The position numbers and the translations under genes are program-made. This document shows, piece by piece, positions 11,934 through 24,167 of a stretch of 64,000 nucleotides of DNA; positions within the stretch are counted from its first letter, which is position 1, and each line of letters opens with the position of its first letter. The stretch is taken from assembly GCA_030411725.1 (NCBI GenBank), contig MU839836.1, forward strand, positions 434,001-498,000, written 5' to 3'. Source of the stretch: Echria macrotheca (taxonomy: Eukaryota > Ascomycota > Sordariomycetes > Sordariales > Schizotheciaceae). The notes beneath the pieces were generated by a model. The model worked only from the letters and a program-made list of their open reading frames with translations. It was not told where the DNA came from and made no database searches.

Positions 11934-13081
11934 ATGGTGTCTGTCCGATCGCTTGCGCTGCTCGCGGCGGCCACCGTGGTGTATGGGCAGGAGATTTCTA
12001 GCTTGGAGCCCTGTGGAGTAAGTCTTCAGTCGCCCATTGTTGCGTTTTTTTTTTTGTTGGAAGCGGTGACCATGAGCTTGTTCTCTGGTGGAGAATGCTT
12101 TATTGGAAACCATCGATGTGTTTCCTGCAGAGGAGGGTTGCGTCGGAACTCCTACAATTGGCCATTCTCCTGCATGCCCCGCGTTCACACCCGTCGACGA
12201 GCAGCAGCTAACCCGTCACAGCAAACATGCTACAACAATGCCTTGGGATCGTTTGCGACATACAACTGCGGGGCGGGTGATGTGGCGTGTATGTGCAAGA
12301 ACCCCAACTGGGGCTTCAGCATTCGTGACTGCGCTGCGGCGGCTTGTGAGCCCGGCTATGCGGCGACAGTCACGGCTGCGGCGTCGGCCGTGTGCGCAAG
12401 TAAGTTGCTCAACATATGAGGCCAAAGCAGATCTGACCAGTACAGCTGCCACGCTTGCGCCCCCTGCCGCCGCTACCACCTCAGCACCGACAGCTGAGAC
12501 CACCTCGCACCCGGCGACGACTCCCGCACCAGAGCCGACGGCAAGCTCCTCAAGCTCCTCGAGCTCCAGCCACTCATCCACTCCCGTCGCAGAGAGCACT
12601 GCTGCTAAGCTGATCTCATCTTCATCGACATCTGTAAGTTGAGTACTTTGTAAAGATAGTCTGTACTAACATGTGTTAGTCCGCGACAGCTGCTGCCACT
12701 CAAACTTCCTCCACAAGCCACTCTGCGACTGGAAGCCATGCGCCGGCTGCGACCACTTCTGGAGCCGCTGCTCCCGTGACGTCGCCGAGCCAAGGAATGA
12801 GCACACCGACCAAGATTGGTGTCGGCGTTGGTGTTACGATTGCTGCCGCGGCTCTTATTGGGGCTGCCGTTTTCTTCTTCCTTCGTCGCCGACAAAACCG
12901 ACGAAACATTCCTTCGGGTCCTAAGCACTGGAAGATTTCGGAACCCATGTCGTCCGGCAGTGGCCGCGCTTATTCGCCGGACTACAACCCGTCGTATGAG
13001 ACGGGTCTGAGCGAGCTGGAGATGAAGAGCCGTCGGTATGAGGACATGGTACCGCGCCAGAAGCCGAGACATATGGTGTAA
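11934..13081 (+). CDS. CFEM-domain type I membrane protein
   Basis: Four exons, 11934-12017, 12222-12399, 12446-12633 and 12680-13081, give 283 aa. A signal peptide (about 1-18, ending VYGQ) is followed by a CFEM domain at about 27-88. All eight cysteines are present: PCGQTC, NC, DVACMC, DC, AC and a final C. A long Ser/Thr/Pro/Ala-rich stalk, probably O-glycosylated, leads to a membrane helix at about 196-217, then RRR and a 60-residue cytoplasmic tail. CFEM proteins bind haem or act at the cell surface and wall; this tailed form resembles receptor- or sensor-like members. The first intron (204 nt) is long for this window, but its removal is what places the first two CFEM cysteines at the family spacing. 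The ligand is not known. Confidence 0.88.
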
Positions 13082-13638
13082 AGCGGAAGAGGGGGTTCAG
13101 TTTCGGTTTTCTTCGGATTTAGCGGGCGAAGCGAAAAGCAGACGCATCGAGTTTTGAGCATTTGGGATCATTCCAACACACACGCCTTCCTGCAGCACAA
13201 TCGCAGAGCAGTCATTTTCCTACATCGGCCATCCCGTACACACTACCCAATCCCCCGACTTGGCAACATGTAGGCGAACTCGGACGGAGCAGGCGGACGG
13301 TCGATTTGATGATATCATGATACCTATTGGCTTTGTTTGGGGCGGGGTTGTAAGATTTAGAAGCATGGGGCGGCAGCCTGAGAACAGTCCTTACCATGGA
13401 TACCGGCGACAAGGTGGCGAGATATCAGAGATGATTTGGGATCGAGCCATGTCTGTATTGTGTTGCGGAGTCACCTGGACCGGAAGAGATGCCGCAATCT
13501 TTTCGTTTACAAATTTGATAGTCGCTGTGAGCGAGCAGCAACCAAGTACTGCAGATGACAATACACACGACTCATACATCCATCTATCGTACATATATGT
13601 CTAATGCTGCTAATATCCCAAGTCTTTGTACAAAGTGT

Positions 13639-14826
13639 CTACCATGAGTAGTACGGACGCTGTGCCGTAACCGGACGGTCGGGCAGATGCACCCAAGGGC
13701 CCTGACGCAGCTTCTTGGCTACGCGTTCCTTGTGCTCCCGGATGCGCGTCTTTTCCTCCTTGAGCACGACCGTGATGCCTGTAGTGTATTAGCAACGAAC
13801 AGTGACAAAAAAAAAACGGATTACTCACTCGTAGCCGGCTTCATCAGCATGTGCATGTTTCCTCTCGCACGGTAAGAGATCCTCCGCCCCCTCCACGGCC
13901 CGCGGTTCACCCAGGCCTCGGCAACATACATGCGCGTCGGGTCGTCGACCTCGACAAACTTGCCGTCCTTTGTGCGGATCTTGACCTTTTCCTTTTTTTC
14001 CGCGTCCGCGCCGAGCCCGAGGCCGAGGCCCATGCCGCGCTCGACGATGGCCTCGTCCCGGGCCTGCTGCAGCTGGACGCGGACCTCCTGCGCCATCTTC
14101 TTCTTGCTGTAGCGCATCTGCGTCAGCGCCTCGTCCACCGTCTTGCCCTGGATCTGGCGGGCCAGGTGGACCAGCTTTTTCGTGCTGGTCGGCAGCCAGG
14201 GCGAGCGCGACGCGAGCACGCGCTCCGTCCGCTTGATCCGCTCCGCGCGCGGCTCGACGCTGAACGGGTCCGTTCCGTGGCGCACCTGGCGGATCACCAT
14301 CTTGCGCTCCCAGCGGACGCGCGAGCGCGGGTCCGGATCCGCCGCCCACGCGAGGTGCTCGCGCACCAGCGAGGCGCCGTAGCGCGTGTAGGCTTTCGGG
14401 TCGCGTTTCCTGCTCTTGGCGTCGGTGCCGGCTGCGTCCTGGTCGGACTTCGCGGTCTGGACTTCGTCGGTGAAGAGGCTGGGCGCTTGCAGGCGGCCCT
14501 GGAGGTGGTCGCGCAGCTCCTTGTGGCGGTCGGCGCTGCTGGAGGCTTGGTCCTCGAGCGAGGCGGGGGCTGGCTTCTTGTTGCGGTTCCAGAACCACGG
14601 TCGGGAGGGTGTCGTGTGGAAGGATCGGGTGGGAGAGGATGGGGTCGGGGCGGCGGCCGAGATGGTGAGGGATTGGAGAGCCGGTAGGAGGGAGGCGGCG
14701 GACGAGGACGGCGGGTTCAGCGCCGAGGCTGGGCAATGGGCCGGTCGTTAGTCAATTGAGCTGTGATTGAACAGAGGGGAACTTACCGCTTCGGAGAAGC
14801 CGCCTCGACGGCATGGTGAGAGTCAT
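13639..14826 (-). CDS. Mitochondrial large-subunit ribosomal protein uL22m (L22)
   Basis: Three exons, 14787-14826, 13829-14728 and 13639-13778, give 359 aa. An Arg/Ser/Ala-rich N-terminus, with the RSFHTTPSR stretch typical of a cleaved presequence, indicates import into mitochondria. The uL22 core spans about residues 190-330: KKLVHLARQIQGKTVDEAL, the KKKMAQEV helix, and the extended hairpin ending RRISYRARGNMHMLMKP. In the ribosome this loop lines the exit tunnel. The last exon adds a basic C-terminus ending in YYSW. Two in-frame ATGs are possible, 14826 and 14814 (355 aa). I chose the upstream one without strong grounds. The exon sum is in frame, and both introns (58 and 50 nt) have good borders. 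Confidence 0.88.
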
Positions 14827-15497
14827 GGCGCCGGCTGGTTTGACATCGGTGGTGTCGTTGGAGCTCTGGGGCTGTTTTTGGCTGGAGGTGTCTGAAAATC
14901 TCACCGGCAACTTCCGAGGGATGCGCTAGGCCTGATTGGGCGGTGCATTCTGCCCCACAGCCAACCTCACCGCACACCGACGACTGTTTTTTGACGTTCG
15001 TATACATCAAGGTCATTTTAAAGGATTCGATGGCAATGTTTTGCGTTTGATCTATTTATCTCTTGCTCATTGCAATACTGCCGTCTTGGAATCCTCTCCG
15101 TCTTTGCAGTTAATGCTGCAATCTCCTACTGTAGTACAACGGGGGTGACGGGTATCAGCGTCACGATTGTTGACGCCGTGAGACGGGCGGCTACAAACCC
15201 ATTGTCTTTGGGAATGGCTTCCATCTGAATATTCGAGGTCATGCGTAGTGCGCAGGCTTTCTTGCTCCTCAGTAGGAAAAGAAATGCAATTCTCTCGACC
15301 CAGGAACAGTGTCCCTGATGTTGGCTCCACTTACAACCTCTCTATGTGTGCCTCTGTTTGCTGTCCGGGAAGGTGCGCCCGTTACCCAGTCCTACCTTCT
15401 GGTGTTCATGACACCTTGGAATCGCGCCTTCCTTCCTGAACTCGAGTTCCCCGCCTCGTACCATTCCACTTTCTTCACTCTCGTTCCAATCCATGCC
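14827..15497. other. Divergent promoter region
   Basis: Lies between the uL22m gene (minus) and the Cys-rich membrane protein gene (plus). No gene or repeat was recognised. An open frame extends upstream of 15498, but the signal peptide argues for a start there. Confidence 0.4.
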
Positions 15498-16537
15498 ATG
15501 ACCAAAATGGGGAACACCGCTCGACCAGCTGCCCAACCGGGGCTCATCGGTCTTTCCTGCCTCTTTCTTCTTACTACCCTCTTCGGCTTCGTTTTCGGTG
15601 ACTGCTGGTTTGAAGGCGGGGGAATAGACAGCGGCAAGCTCCCGTGCTATGACGCGAAGCGCAACACCTCGCCCGGCCTTTGCTGCAGGCACGGAGACGC
15701 TTGCTTCACCGACACGCTCTGCGGATATGAGGAGTCCGGAACATGGCAATACTACAAGGGAAGCTGCAACAGTCGGAACTGGGATAAGCTGGGATGTCCA
15801 GTCCTTGTTTGCAACGATGTCGAGTGGGAGGTTCTCAACACCACCGTCACTGTTGGGCGGTGTCCGGCTCCTGACGACAATCGCTTTTACTGCGATGCTG
15901 GCCGTGATCTGCTGTACTGCGATAACCAGCCCTACACGTTTACTCTTAAATGTGAGAACTTCTCGCTTTGGCTAGCATGACCACTAATCTTGCCGCAGCG
16001 GATCTGGACGTCTACGATTGGGTGGGCATCACATCAGGCTCTAGCGTCTCTACGGATGAGACCTCGACCTCGACCTCGACTGTGACGACGACCATCAGGT
16101 CCGGCACCATTACGCTTACCACGGACGACATGCCGACAGCTGCCAGCTCCAGCCAGAGTCGCGATGGTGCGCTGCCACCCCATGCTACCAACACCGACTC
16201 CGCCGATGCCAATACCCCCACACAGGATGCGGCCGGAATCACAACAGCGCCGGATGCAGGACAGCCCTCGGCCTCGGACCCTTCGACGACGGATAGCGCG
16301 AACAGTCAAAACGACGGAAGCGTAATACCGATCGCTGTCGGCGCAACATTCGGCTCGCTCATCGCCGTGTCGGGCAGCCTGCTGGCCTTCTTCTACCTCC
16401 GCAAGCGCAGACGGGAGACGCCAGTCCGAGCCGAGACCCCGCCTGCGTACTACGAGCCCGAGATGGGGTGTCGGGTTCGCGGCCAGCCGCTGTCGGCAGG
16501 ATTCTGGAGATGGAATGGACGCGGGTCGGATGACTAG
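15498..16537 (+). CDS. Secreted Cys-rich type I membrane protein, unknown function
   Basis: Two exons, 15498-15951 and 15999-16537, give 330 aa. The signal peptide is about 1-34, ending FVFG before DCWFEGG. The ectodomain (about 35-150) has some fifteen cysteines in CCRHGDACFTDTLCGY-like clusters, and the sequon NTT. A Thr/Ser-rich stalk with a TSTSTST run follows, then a membrane helix at about 260-282, a stop-transfer RKRRRE and a short cytoplasmic tail. This topology (Cys-rich head, mucin stalk, helix, short tail) is common in fungal wall-sensing or wall-linked proteins, but the head matches no domain I can name. Met4 is an alternative start. It shares its layout, not its sequence, with the CFEM gene at 11.9 kb. 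Confidence 0.8.
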
Positions 16538-17587
16538 GTCTAGGCGTTGGAGACTGGAGGACTGGTTAGGAGAAGCTGGATGGAGCAAGCATGCATGCTG
16601 ATTAATGATGCAGAGCCTCGAGATAGTCGGTTGCTTAGGTAAAAGAGTCTAGACAATTCGTTGTTATTAAGGAGGCTTTTTGTCTGACGCGCGGGCGCGG
16701 ACATGCGAGTGTGAGGTGACATTGCGGATGGGCTTCGGGGTTCCCAGTTTGCCGACCGGGTCGAGCACCGAGCTGTTTCGGTTCAGTGCTTCTGTGCGAG
16801 CAGAACGCCTTGGTGACACTCGTAATGCTGTTTCCATTCGGAGCCGGTCCAACTACTCATGCGGCCTGACAACGAGGCTTTTTCCTGGATCGACGCCTGT
16901 GTCATGAGAACAAGACTTGGAGGGGGGTTTTGCTCGCGACTTTGGATGCGATGCGAGGGGGAATGGGAAGGTCGGAGCTCGCGCTTCGAAACCGCCGGCC
17001 GCCGACGATCGCTGGTTGGCCCGCTGTCGAGGTCGGACCAAGGCGGCGGCTTGCCGAAGGCGGAACCAATCCGGTTTCGCCGCCTGGTTTGTGTGTCTCC
17101 CCCGTTCTGGGCGAATGACAAGTGCAGATCGGGCCCATCCCTGTTTTTTTTGTTTCTTTGGGGAGTGCTGAGTGCCGGGGAAAAGCCACACGCGGCATCC
17201 GACATTGGCCTGTTCGTCATGTCCCGTCATGAACCGCGGCGGCCGCTCCGGGGATTTTTTTTATATGATGTGACGAAGATATAAAGATGTTCGTCGGGCT
17301 TGGGCCCGCCGCACCGGGGAAACACATGTCTGCTCGGACTTTTTTTTACTTATCAAGCTGCAACTAGTTAACTAGTAGAAGAGACCGAGCTTTTTGTCGA
17401 GGTAGTTTTTTATCACTCGGCCTTTTTTTGTTTCTCTTTATTACACAGCGACACAACACGGGGACCTTGTGAGACCCTTGGGGAAAGCAAGCAATACAAG
17501 AACCGGCGATCGCGCCAACCTCTTCCCGCGACCGATCCTGACATCATTTCTCGTCCACTTTTTTGATGAGAGAAGATATTCGCAACA
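16538..17587. other. Intergenic region and leader of the seven-helix protein
   Basis: No gene supported; all frames are short and overlap on both strands. Several poly-T runs (17144, 17258, 17341 and 17424) precede the gene at 17588. Confidence 0.4.
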
Positions 17588-18826
17588 ATGTCGTCTAATT
17601 CACCAGCGCCCGGGGCAGGGCAGATGGTATGTCCTTTTTTTTCTCCGCGTTAGATTGTACCAACAACAGATAACTAACAAGCAGCACACTAGCCACCACA
17701 AAACAATGGCCCGCCCTACCTCCCCACCACCGCATCCCTAGGCGGTCTCCCCACGCCCATCCCCGACGACCCCATCAGCGCCGTGCTTTTGGCCCTGTTC
17801 GTCGGCTCCGCAGCCCTGCACATGGCCATCTTTCAGATTAATCTCCGTCGGTCGCACAAGTTCATCTTCTCGGTTTTACTCTTCGGCTTCTCGATGGCGC
17901 GCATCACGGCGCTGGCGATGCGTCTCGCGTGGGCTTCGCACCCGACCAACACGAGCATCGCCATCGCGGCGAATGTTTTCGTTGCTGCCGGCGTGCTGCT
18001 CTTGTTTTTGGTTAACTTGATGTTTGCGCAGCGCGTCGTGAGGGCGTATCATCCGGCGTTTGGGTGGAATACGGCCGTGCGCTGGGTTTTTAGGGGGTTG
18101 TATGCTAGCGTCGTGGGCGTGCTGGTCATGGTGGTTACCGTCTCGGTGCACATGTTTTTTACTCTTGATGTGGATGTTAGGGCGCGCGAGCGGAGCGTGC
18201 AGCTCTTTGCTGGCACGTATCTGGCTGTGCTGGCGTTTTTGCCGATCCCTATCGTGCTCGTTGCGCGGGCCGCTGCGTCAGGACGAAAAGCGCGACACGA
18301 CGACGAGGAGGGGACGGGGACGAAGGTGGTCCGGGAAAAGTTTGGGACCGGCCGGTTCCGGACAAAGATCTGGTTGTTGCTCGTCACGTCGGCGTTGCTC
18401 ACGCTCGGCGCTGGGTTCCGCGTCGGCGTCAACTTTGCGCCGCGGCCGCTGGCGAATCCGGCGTGGTACCACTCCAAGCCGGCGTACTACTGCTTCAACT
18501 ATGTGATTGAGTTGATCGTGGTGTACGCGTACGGGCTGGCGAGGTTCGATCGTCGGTTCCATGTGCCTGATGGCGCCAAGGGGCCTGGGGATTATTCGGC
18601 CGGCAAGATTGGGGTCAATCGCGAGGAGGATGTCTTTGGGCCGGATGGGGATCAGGACGGGGATGGGGATGATACGAGCGGGACGGCGCCCGTAGGGGGA
18701 GCTGATGAGTCGGAGCATACGTGGAGGAGGAGTGATATGACGGCGCTGGGGGATGAGGGGGAGTACGGCGGGAGGAAGAGCGGGATGACGGAGCTGGAGA
18801 AGCAGCCACAGAAGCAGGAGGTTTGA
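17588..18826 (+). CDS. Fungal seven-transmembrane protein (DUF3112-like)
   Basis: Two exons, 17588-17626 and 17693-18826, give 390 aa. The first exon holds only MSSNSPAPGAGQM. Seven hydrophobic helices are visible at about 45-62, 72-90, 105-125, 147-173, 190-208, 245-263 and 282-300. This gives an outside-N/inside-C topology with a long acidic, Gly-rich cytoplasmic tail (about 300-390). The pattern, with the AHLMxF-like first helix, MARI in helix 2 and a basic loop before helix 6, fits the fungal DUF3112 family, sometimes labelled GPCR-like. No ligand or G-protein contact can be read. The acceptor at 17692 is the only one that joins the frames without a stop. Confidence 0.85.
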
Positions 18827-19083
18827 TGGTTCTTTGCATTCGCGGGGTCGTCTGCTGCATCAAGGTTTAGGTTCATGGATGGGAGGGAGAGGGAAAAGAG
18901 AAAACGCATCAAGAAATAATGTACTGGTAATTTGGCTTTGCTGGCTGGCTGGTAGACGTGTGCTAGCTGGATTGATACCCCCCTTACTCTTCTCATACTG
19001 TCTCGACATCGTGAATGTAACCCTCCGTGTAAGCTGGGATCAGTTGTAGATATATGCTGTCGGTATGTGGTGGTTACGAGGCC

Positions 19084-19139
19084 TCAGTGAGAGACCCGAT
19101 AGACTCCATAAGGCCCTTGAAGATTGAGAAGTCAGCCGT
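19084..19139. repeat. Direct repeat copy A (56 bp)
   Basis: Matches 19478-19533 at 48 of 56 positions, offset 394 bp. The differences are mostly transversions, so this is not the C-to-T pattern of repeat-induced mutation. Confidence 0.75.
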
Positions 19140-19477
19140 CAAGCAGTTGACGAAAAAAAAAGGGTCACATTTACCCATCTGGTACATAGGCCGCCATAAA
19201 TTACAGACAAAACAGAGGTATCTTTGTGTACTTCCAGCCGGCTATCTAACCGTTCCTCGCTATTAGATAGGCTATTGCTCTTTAAGAATCCACCCCCCTG
19301 TTAGGTCCTCTGACGAACATAAACACCAACCCTACGTCAATTTCAGGGGTTACGTTACCATCTACTCCCAGTGGCCTGATGGAACGTGGTGGGACTGTTA
19401 GTGGTCATATTAAGCCAGAAACTGCCAGAGCCAGTTTATGTGGCCCTGTTTCTTTGGCAACCGCTTGCCAGCCAGGA

Positions 19478-19533
19478 TCAGTGAGACAACCGATACACTC
19501 CATAAGCCCCTTGATTATTGACAGGTCAGCCGT
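19478..19533. repeat. Direct repeat copy B (56 bp)
   Basis: Partner of 19084-19139. The shared parts include CACTCCATAAG or GACTCCATAAG, CCCTTGA and GTCAGCCGT. The flanks do not clearly match. Confidence 0.75.
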
Positions 19534-20727
19534 GTGTCTAGATGCATTCTCTCACTGTGGCTATCGCCTGCTTGCTCACTTATGCTTCCTTGTAGGAAAC
19601 CTACCGACCCTTGATCACTCTACCATCTTAAATAATCCTACACAGGCACAGTTGAACCCATCCTCATTGCCATCAACTACGCAGTCAACCGTGCATTCCG
19701 AAGAAAGAATCAAGATACAAACAGTCCCGGATATAGTTATTCTCCATCGACTGACTATATCCGCCGATGACCGAGCATGTATCCAACACTTGCCCCGTAG
19801 GTACAGAAGACATATAGGTAGCAGCCAGCAGTCAGGAACCAGGTTGTCACGATACCTCACTTCCGGTAACCCACCACACTCCTGCCGGAGTGTCGGTGGC
19901 TACCTACCTAGGTACCTAGTGACCGGGTCGTCACCATGTATATAAGAAATGTCCATAACTCTCCCTAGCTCTTCTTCTTCTTCTTCTTCCTCCTCCCCGC
20001 AAAATCATAAATTCTTCCTCCCGGACCCAAGGTTGACATCGTGACAGGACTCCAGCTCCATACCCCATCCTTCTTTCTTTTCACTCTCCTTTTCTTTTTG
20101 CTGAACGCAGAGTTGCATCAGTAAAAAGATTTTTCTTGGATGAAAGTAAAGAAGTATTATACAGACCCCGTTCCTCAGCCTCACATAAAGACTAAGGTAC
20201 CTATTCAACAAACAACGCCGCGTCTCTTCTCATTCTCAGCTCACCGTAAAATGCACTTGTCTCACATACGTGTACCTAGGTAACAAACCAACTAAAACCA
20301 TGTATACCAAAAAATTCATATTTCTTATCAAAACACCAAATATCCGTAAACCCAAATTAGTATAAACAAAAACACCCAGGTATGCCACGCCACACTCCGC
20401 CCCTATGTGCCAAACCAGATGCAATGGGTTTTCCAACCAACTCCATGTCCGCATCCCCCAACCCCTTTGGTCACACCCATCAGGACTCTAATCCCTTGCC
20501 AGTTCCCGATCCCAGAGCAGCCAACCTCCAGTGCCATCTGCTATCTGCTATCTGCTGGTATATATGCCTGCCCCCCATCCCTTTTGACAAGAATGCAGCC
20601 CATTCATTACCCACCACCGATGAAATCTAAAGTGTCGTCGTGCATCATAACTTCGTATGCGTCGTGTGCATCCCATCCATCCATGCGTCCAAGTCGTCAA
20701 ACGTATCCGTAAACGTAGCCGGGGGGA

Positions 20728-22226
20728 TCAATCGCTAGGACATGACATCGGCTTCCTCGCGTAGACATCATGAAAAGGCAGATACGCATGGATCGTCTGA
20801 TTCGACAGCGCCTTGCGCACGTCAACCAGGAACATCTCAATCTGCAGCTGCGTCCAGCCGAGCGCCGTGAGCGGCCGTCGACTCAGCCCGCGCAGTCCGT
20901 CCAGGAACGCCGTCTGGAGCAGCGCCCCGCATATCCGTAACCGCCTGTCGAGCGGCCACAGACCGATAGGCGCCTTGTGTGTCGTCGACCGCACGTCCTC
21001 GAACCCGGCCTCCCTCAGTTCCGCCGCCAGAGACCGGACAGCGTGTAGCTCGGCACCGTATGCCCGCATGCCGGCTTCCATGTACTTGATATAGTCACGG
21101 ACTGCATAGGGCGTCTCGGGCGTCAAGGTGTCGTCGTCGCAGCGGGGCCAGTATTCGAGCTCCTGAAACTCGAGGTAACCACCCGGCTTGAGATGGCTAG
21201 GTAGGGCCGTTAGCTGGTGCGACGGGGGTTGCAGGCTACACAGGGCTCACCGCATGGCCCTCCGGTAGAGTGCCTTTCGGTCCCGGATGCAATGCAGAGT
21301 GTGCCGCACGTGTATGTAGTCATACTTGTGCTGCGGCTCTACCCAGTCCTCCTCAAAGTCGTCGACGAAAAAGTGGACATTTTCGGGGACAAAATCGGGC
21401 TGGATCGGTGATAGGTCAATGCCGATAATCTTTGTATCGGGATATTTGTCCCCGACTGGGTCGGTCGGTCAGCTGTGTTCTCTCTTTTCTCCGAACACCC
21501 AACAAGATCAGCAGCACTTACGCTCTATCGCCCAGATTCCGGTACCGGTACCTGCACAGCCAACCAGTCAGCCTCTCGTCATCTGCGAACAGCCCACGGT
21601 TGAACATGTGTAACTTGCGGACGCAAGATGTCAGATGCAGGCGAGATGGCCGTCCGTCACATCCCCCGCGCCGTCGTGGTGCGGGGTCGAGACGCCACAC
21701 TGAGTGAGCACTCACCGAGGTCCAAGACTTCCCCGCCGGCCCTGAGTCGATCCTCGACAGGCGCGAGGAAATAGGCGCCGTGACAGACCATGATGCTCAT
21801 GGAATGTTTCATGTCGTCGCGGTTCTGCTCGATCTCGTCGTTGGGAAACGGGTATTTGCCGTCGCGGAAGGCATGGTACCGGAGCCCGCCCTCGTAGACG
21901 TGCGCCCTCACCGAGCTCGACATCGAGGCCGAGTGCTTCACGATGTCGGCTTGGAAAAGGATCTGCGTGCTCGCACCGTTGCTGCTGTCGCTGACGTCGC
22001 TGTCATTCTGGCCGGTACTCCGGCCGGATGTCGAGCCGGGCATGGAGCCCGAGCTGGCCGAGGCAGAATCGGCGGGAGCGGCGCTGGTTCGGGGACGGCG
22101 GCCGGCGGTTCCGATGGCAGCGTACAACTCTTCGTCGTCTGAGGGGATTTGCGGGGCTACGGCGATGACGGTGGAGGCCGAGGAGGCGACAGACGCGTGG
22201 TTGCCTCCGGCAGCCATAGCGCTCAT
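20728..22226 (-). CDS. LaeA-like SAM-dependent methyltransferase
   Basis: Four exons, 21716-22226, 21522-21551 (only 30 nt), 21251-21455 and 20728-21196, give 404 aa. The first about 95 residues are Ser/Ala/Pro-rich and disordered-looking. The fold then opens YHAFRDGKYPFPNDEIEQNR, the entry motif of this fungal family. SAM motif I LDLGTGTGIWAIE is at about 167-179 and is assembled only after splicing. Next come IIGIDLSPIQP (motif post-I), VRHTLHCIRD and LKPGGYLEFQE. It is a class I methyltransferase. LaeA itself is a nuclear regulator of secondary metabolism, but the family is large in filamentous fungi and most members have no known target. A diverged second copy is at 34437. Met4 is an alternative start. 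Confidence 0.9.
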
Positions 22227-24167
22227 CGCTCGCGTGGTAAAGGCCAGACGTGGACGTGGACGGCGCGGTTATATAGCGAATTGGTGCGTCATGCCCTGGG
22301 GGAAAAGTATACACCGACAGTGGCGAGGGCGCGTGTGGGTGGGGAGGAGCCCGCAGATATATGAGAGCCAAGCCGCCGGGAACTCGAGAGGAGAGAGTAC
22401 CGGTGGGATGGTAAGGGTCTAGGCGGACCAGAAAACCCGGAGGAAGCTAGCTCGGGGAGTAATCGGGGGACTAGCCACGGCCGACTAGTGGGTGGTCCCT
22501 TGCGTGCAGTCGTGGGCTTCCTGAAAACCGTAATCCGCGGATGACCAATGACCGCGTCTGGGCATGCAGGCCGCACCCAGGAGGGAGGGCGAGGGCGGAA
22601 ACCGTTCTCGGACGGGCGAGTGGGTGGGTGTGGTCGGGGGGGGCGGGGATGGATGGCCGAGAGAGAAATTTAATCTGCAAACCACATTTCGCAGCGACGC
22701 AGGATCGCCGAGACGAGAGAATACATAGTACTCTAGTAAGCTCGCCTAGGCAAGGAGCGAGATATCTCTGATGGGACAAGTCCCGCCTCGGACTGGTCGA
22801 CGACGTGGTGGAGGCCGTGGTCCCAACAGTCTGGTTGAGGGTGCGTTGGTCGGGCAAGGAGGAGGGGGTGGGGTCTGCTCGGCACCACTGGAATCTTGGA
22901 GGGGAATTGCTGTGCTGGCAATGGCGAAGAGTTTGATGTGAATTAGAAATCCTACACTAGACCTAGGCTCGACCAGGAAGGTCGCACGGCGGGACGGCTC
23001 ATGGTGGCCGATGTGACAGCGACGCCTGACTGCAGCATGCCGGCGGGTGCTGGCCGAGAGGCAACAGAAAACCTCCTTGACAAGTCCGAGAACCCAGCGC
23101 TGTGGTTTGGAGGCGGGAGCCGAGTGTCAGGCATGGTGGCGTCGGGGCCTGTTGGGATCGGGGAGTTTGCGTCCCGACTGATTGGAACATGCTGACCGAC
23201 AAAAGGACCGCTCCCGGGACGTCGGGATGCGAGGGTTCCTTGCGATGCGATTTACCTTTCCTGGGTAGCTATCGTCCTGTGTTCTGTCCTGCATTGCAAT
23301 TTTTCACCTTGATGAGAAGCAGACCCCGCCCGAAACTGTGAACAGAACACAGCAGAGAAACAGAGGGCATGAGCGGCCGCCTCGCCTGTGGGGGACGGCT
23401 CGAGGGCTCCATCGGAAGCAACGGTCCCAGCACAGTGGGAAGCGAGCGTCGAAACGCGCCATGGACAAAAAGCTGCAACCTGACTTGGGTGGCCGTGCCT
23501 TTTGGCCGGCGTCTGATTCAGGACGTCGTACGCTGGTCGCTACCACGATGGCTTCACTCCAGCTGCATCCCGCGTCCCGTGTCCCGTTTGGGCCTCATCA
23601 CACCACAGCGCCGCTTTCCGCGGTCTAGAACGCCTCGAAGCAGAAGTCGACATTGTCACACCCCAAAGCAGTTGAGCCTCACAAACAATCAAGCCGCATC
23701 CGCAATCCGAGTGTTCGGGTTGCATCTCGGTTGGCGGGTGACGACTGGCGAGCTGCTTTTTGTGGGCTTGGCGCAGTTGAGCCAGCACTCACCGCCTGGG
23801 GCTTGGGGTGCGGAGTCGCTCCCGCTTTGTCAGGCTTGTGTCACGCATTCTCCCCTCTTTCTTCAGCGTCTGCTCCACTGCAACGTAACCAACGGCTGGA
23901 ATGCAAATTCGGGGAAAGAATGCGACAGAGTGCGCAAAAAATGCTGAAAATATTTTGCTGACCCGGCGATCTGGCTGCCACCCCTCGGCCGCATGCCGTG
24001 CCGCAATCGCGCCGATTGCCAACTTTACCCTGAATGCTGGGACGGGACGGGCGTACGGCGCTCTAGCCGGAAGATGCGTCGGAGACCTGGACTTCCGATG
24101 TCTGCCACCGCAACATCGCAGTCATCATCGATCCTAGCGTCGAGTCCCGCTACTCGATCCACGTCGC
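22227..24167. other. Long intergenic region, no gene seen
   Basis: Upstream region of the methyltransferase (a TATATA-like element lies near 22270 on the minus strand) and 3' flank of the oxidase. Frames such as 23369-23947 are rich in Arg/Pro/Ser and overlap on both strands without domain features. Confidence 0.45.

Larger units (their letters stand above)
18827..20727. other. Gene-free region with duplicated segment and palindromes
   Basis: Convergent 3' flanks of the seven-helix gene and the methyltransferase gene. It holds a diverged 56-bp direct repeat (19084 and 19478), TACCTAGGTA palindromes at 19905 and 20273, and a CTT microsatellite near 19971-19990. No supported gene; a 188-codon frame at 19379 crosses one repeat copy and has no domain content. 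Confidence 0.5.

Noticed and set aside
13825..14736. 303-codon minus-strand frame over the uL22m gene
   Set aside because: Out of frame with the clear uL22 core; the Pro/Arg/Gly-rich translation is a shadow.
19379..19945. 188-codon frame near the direct repeat
   Set aside because: No domain or signal. It crosses one repeat copy and ends within TACCTAGGTA-rich intergenic DNA.
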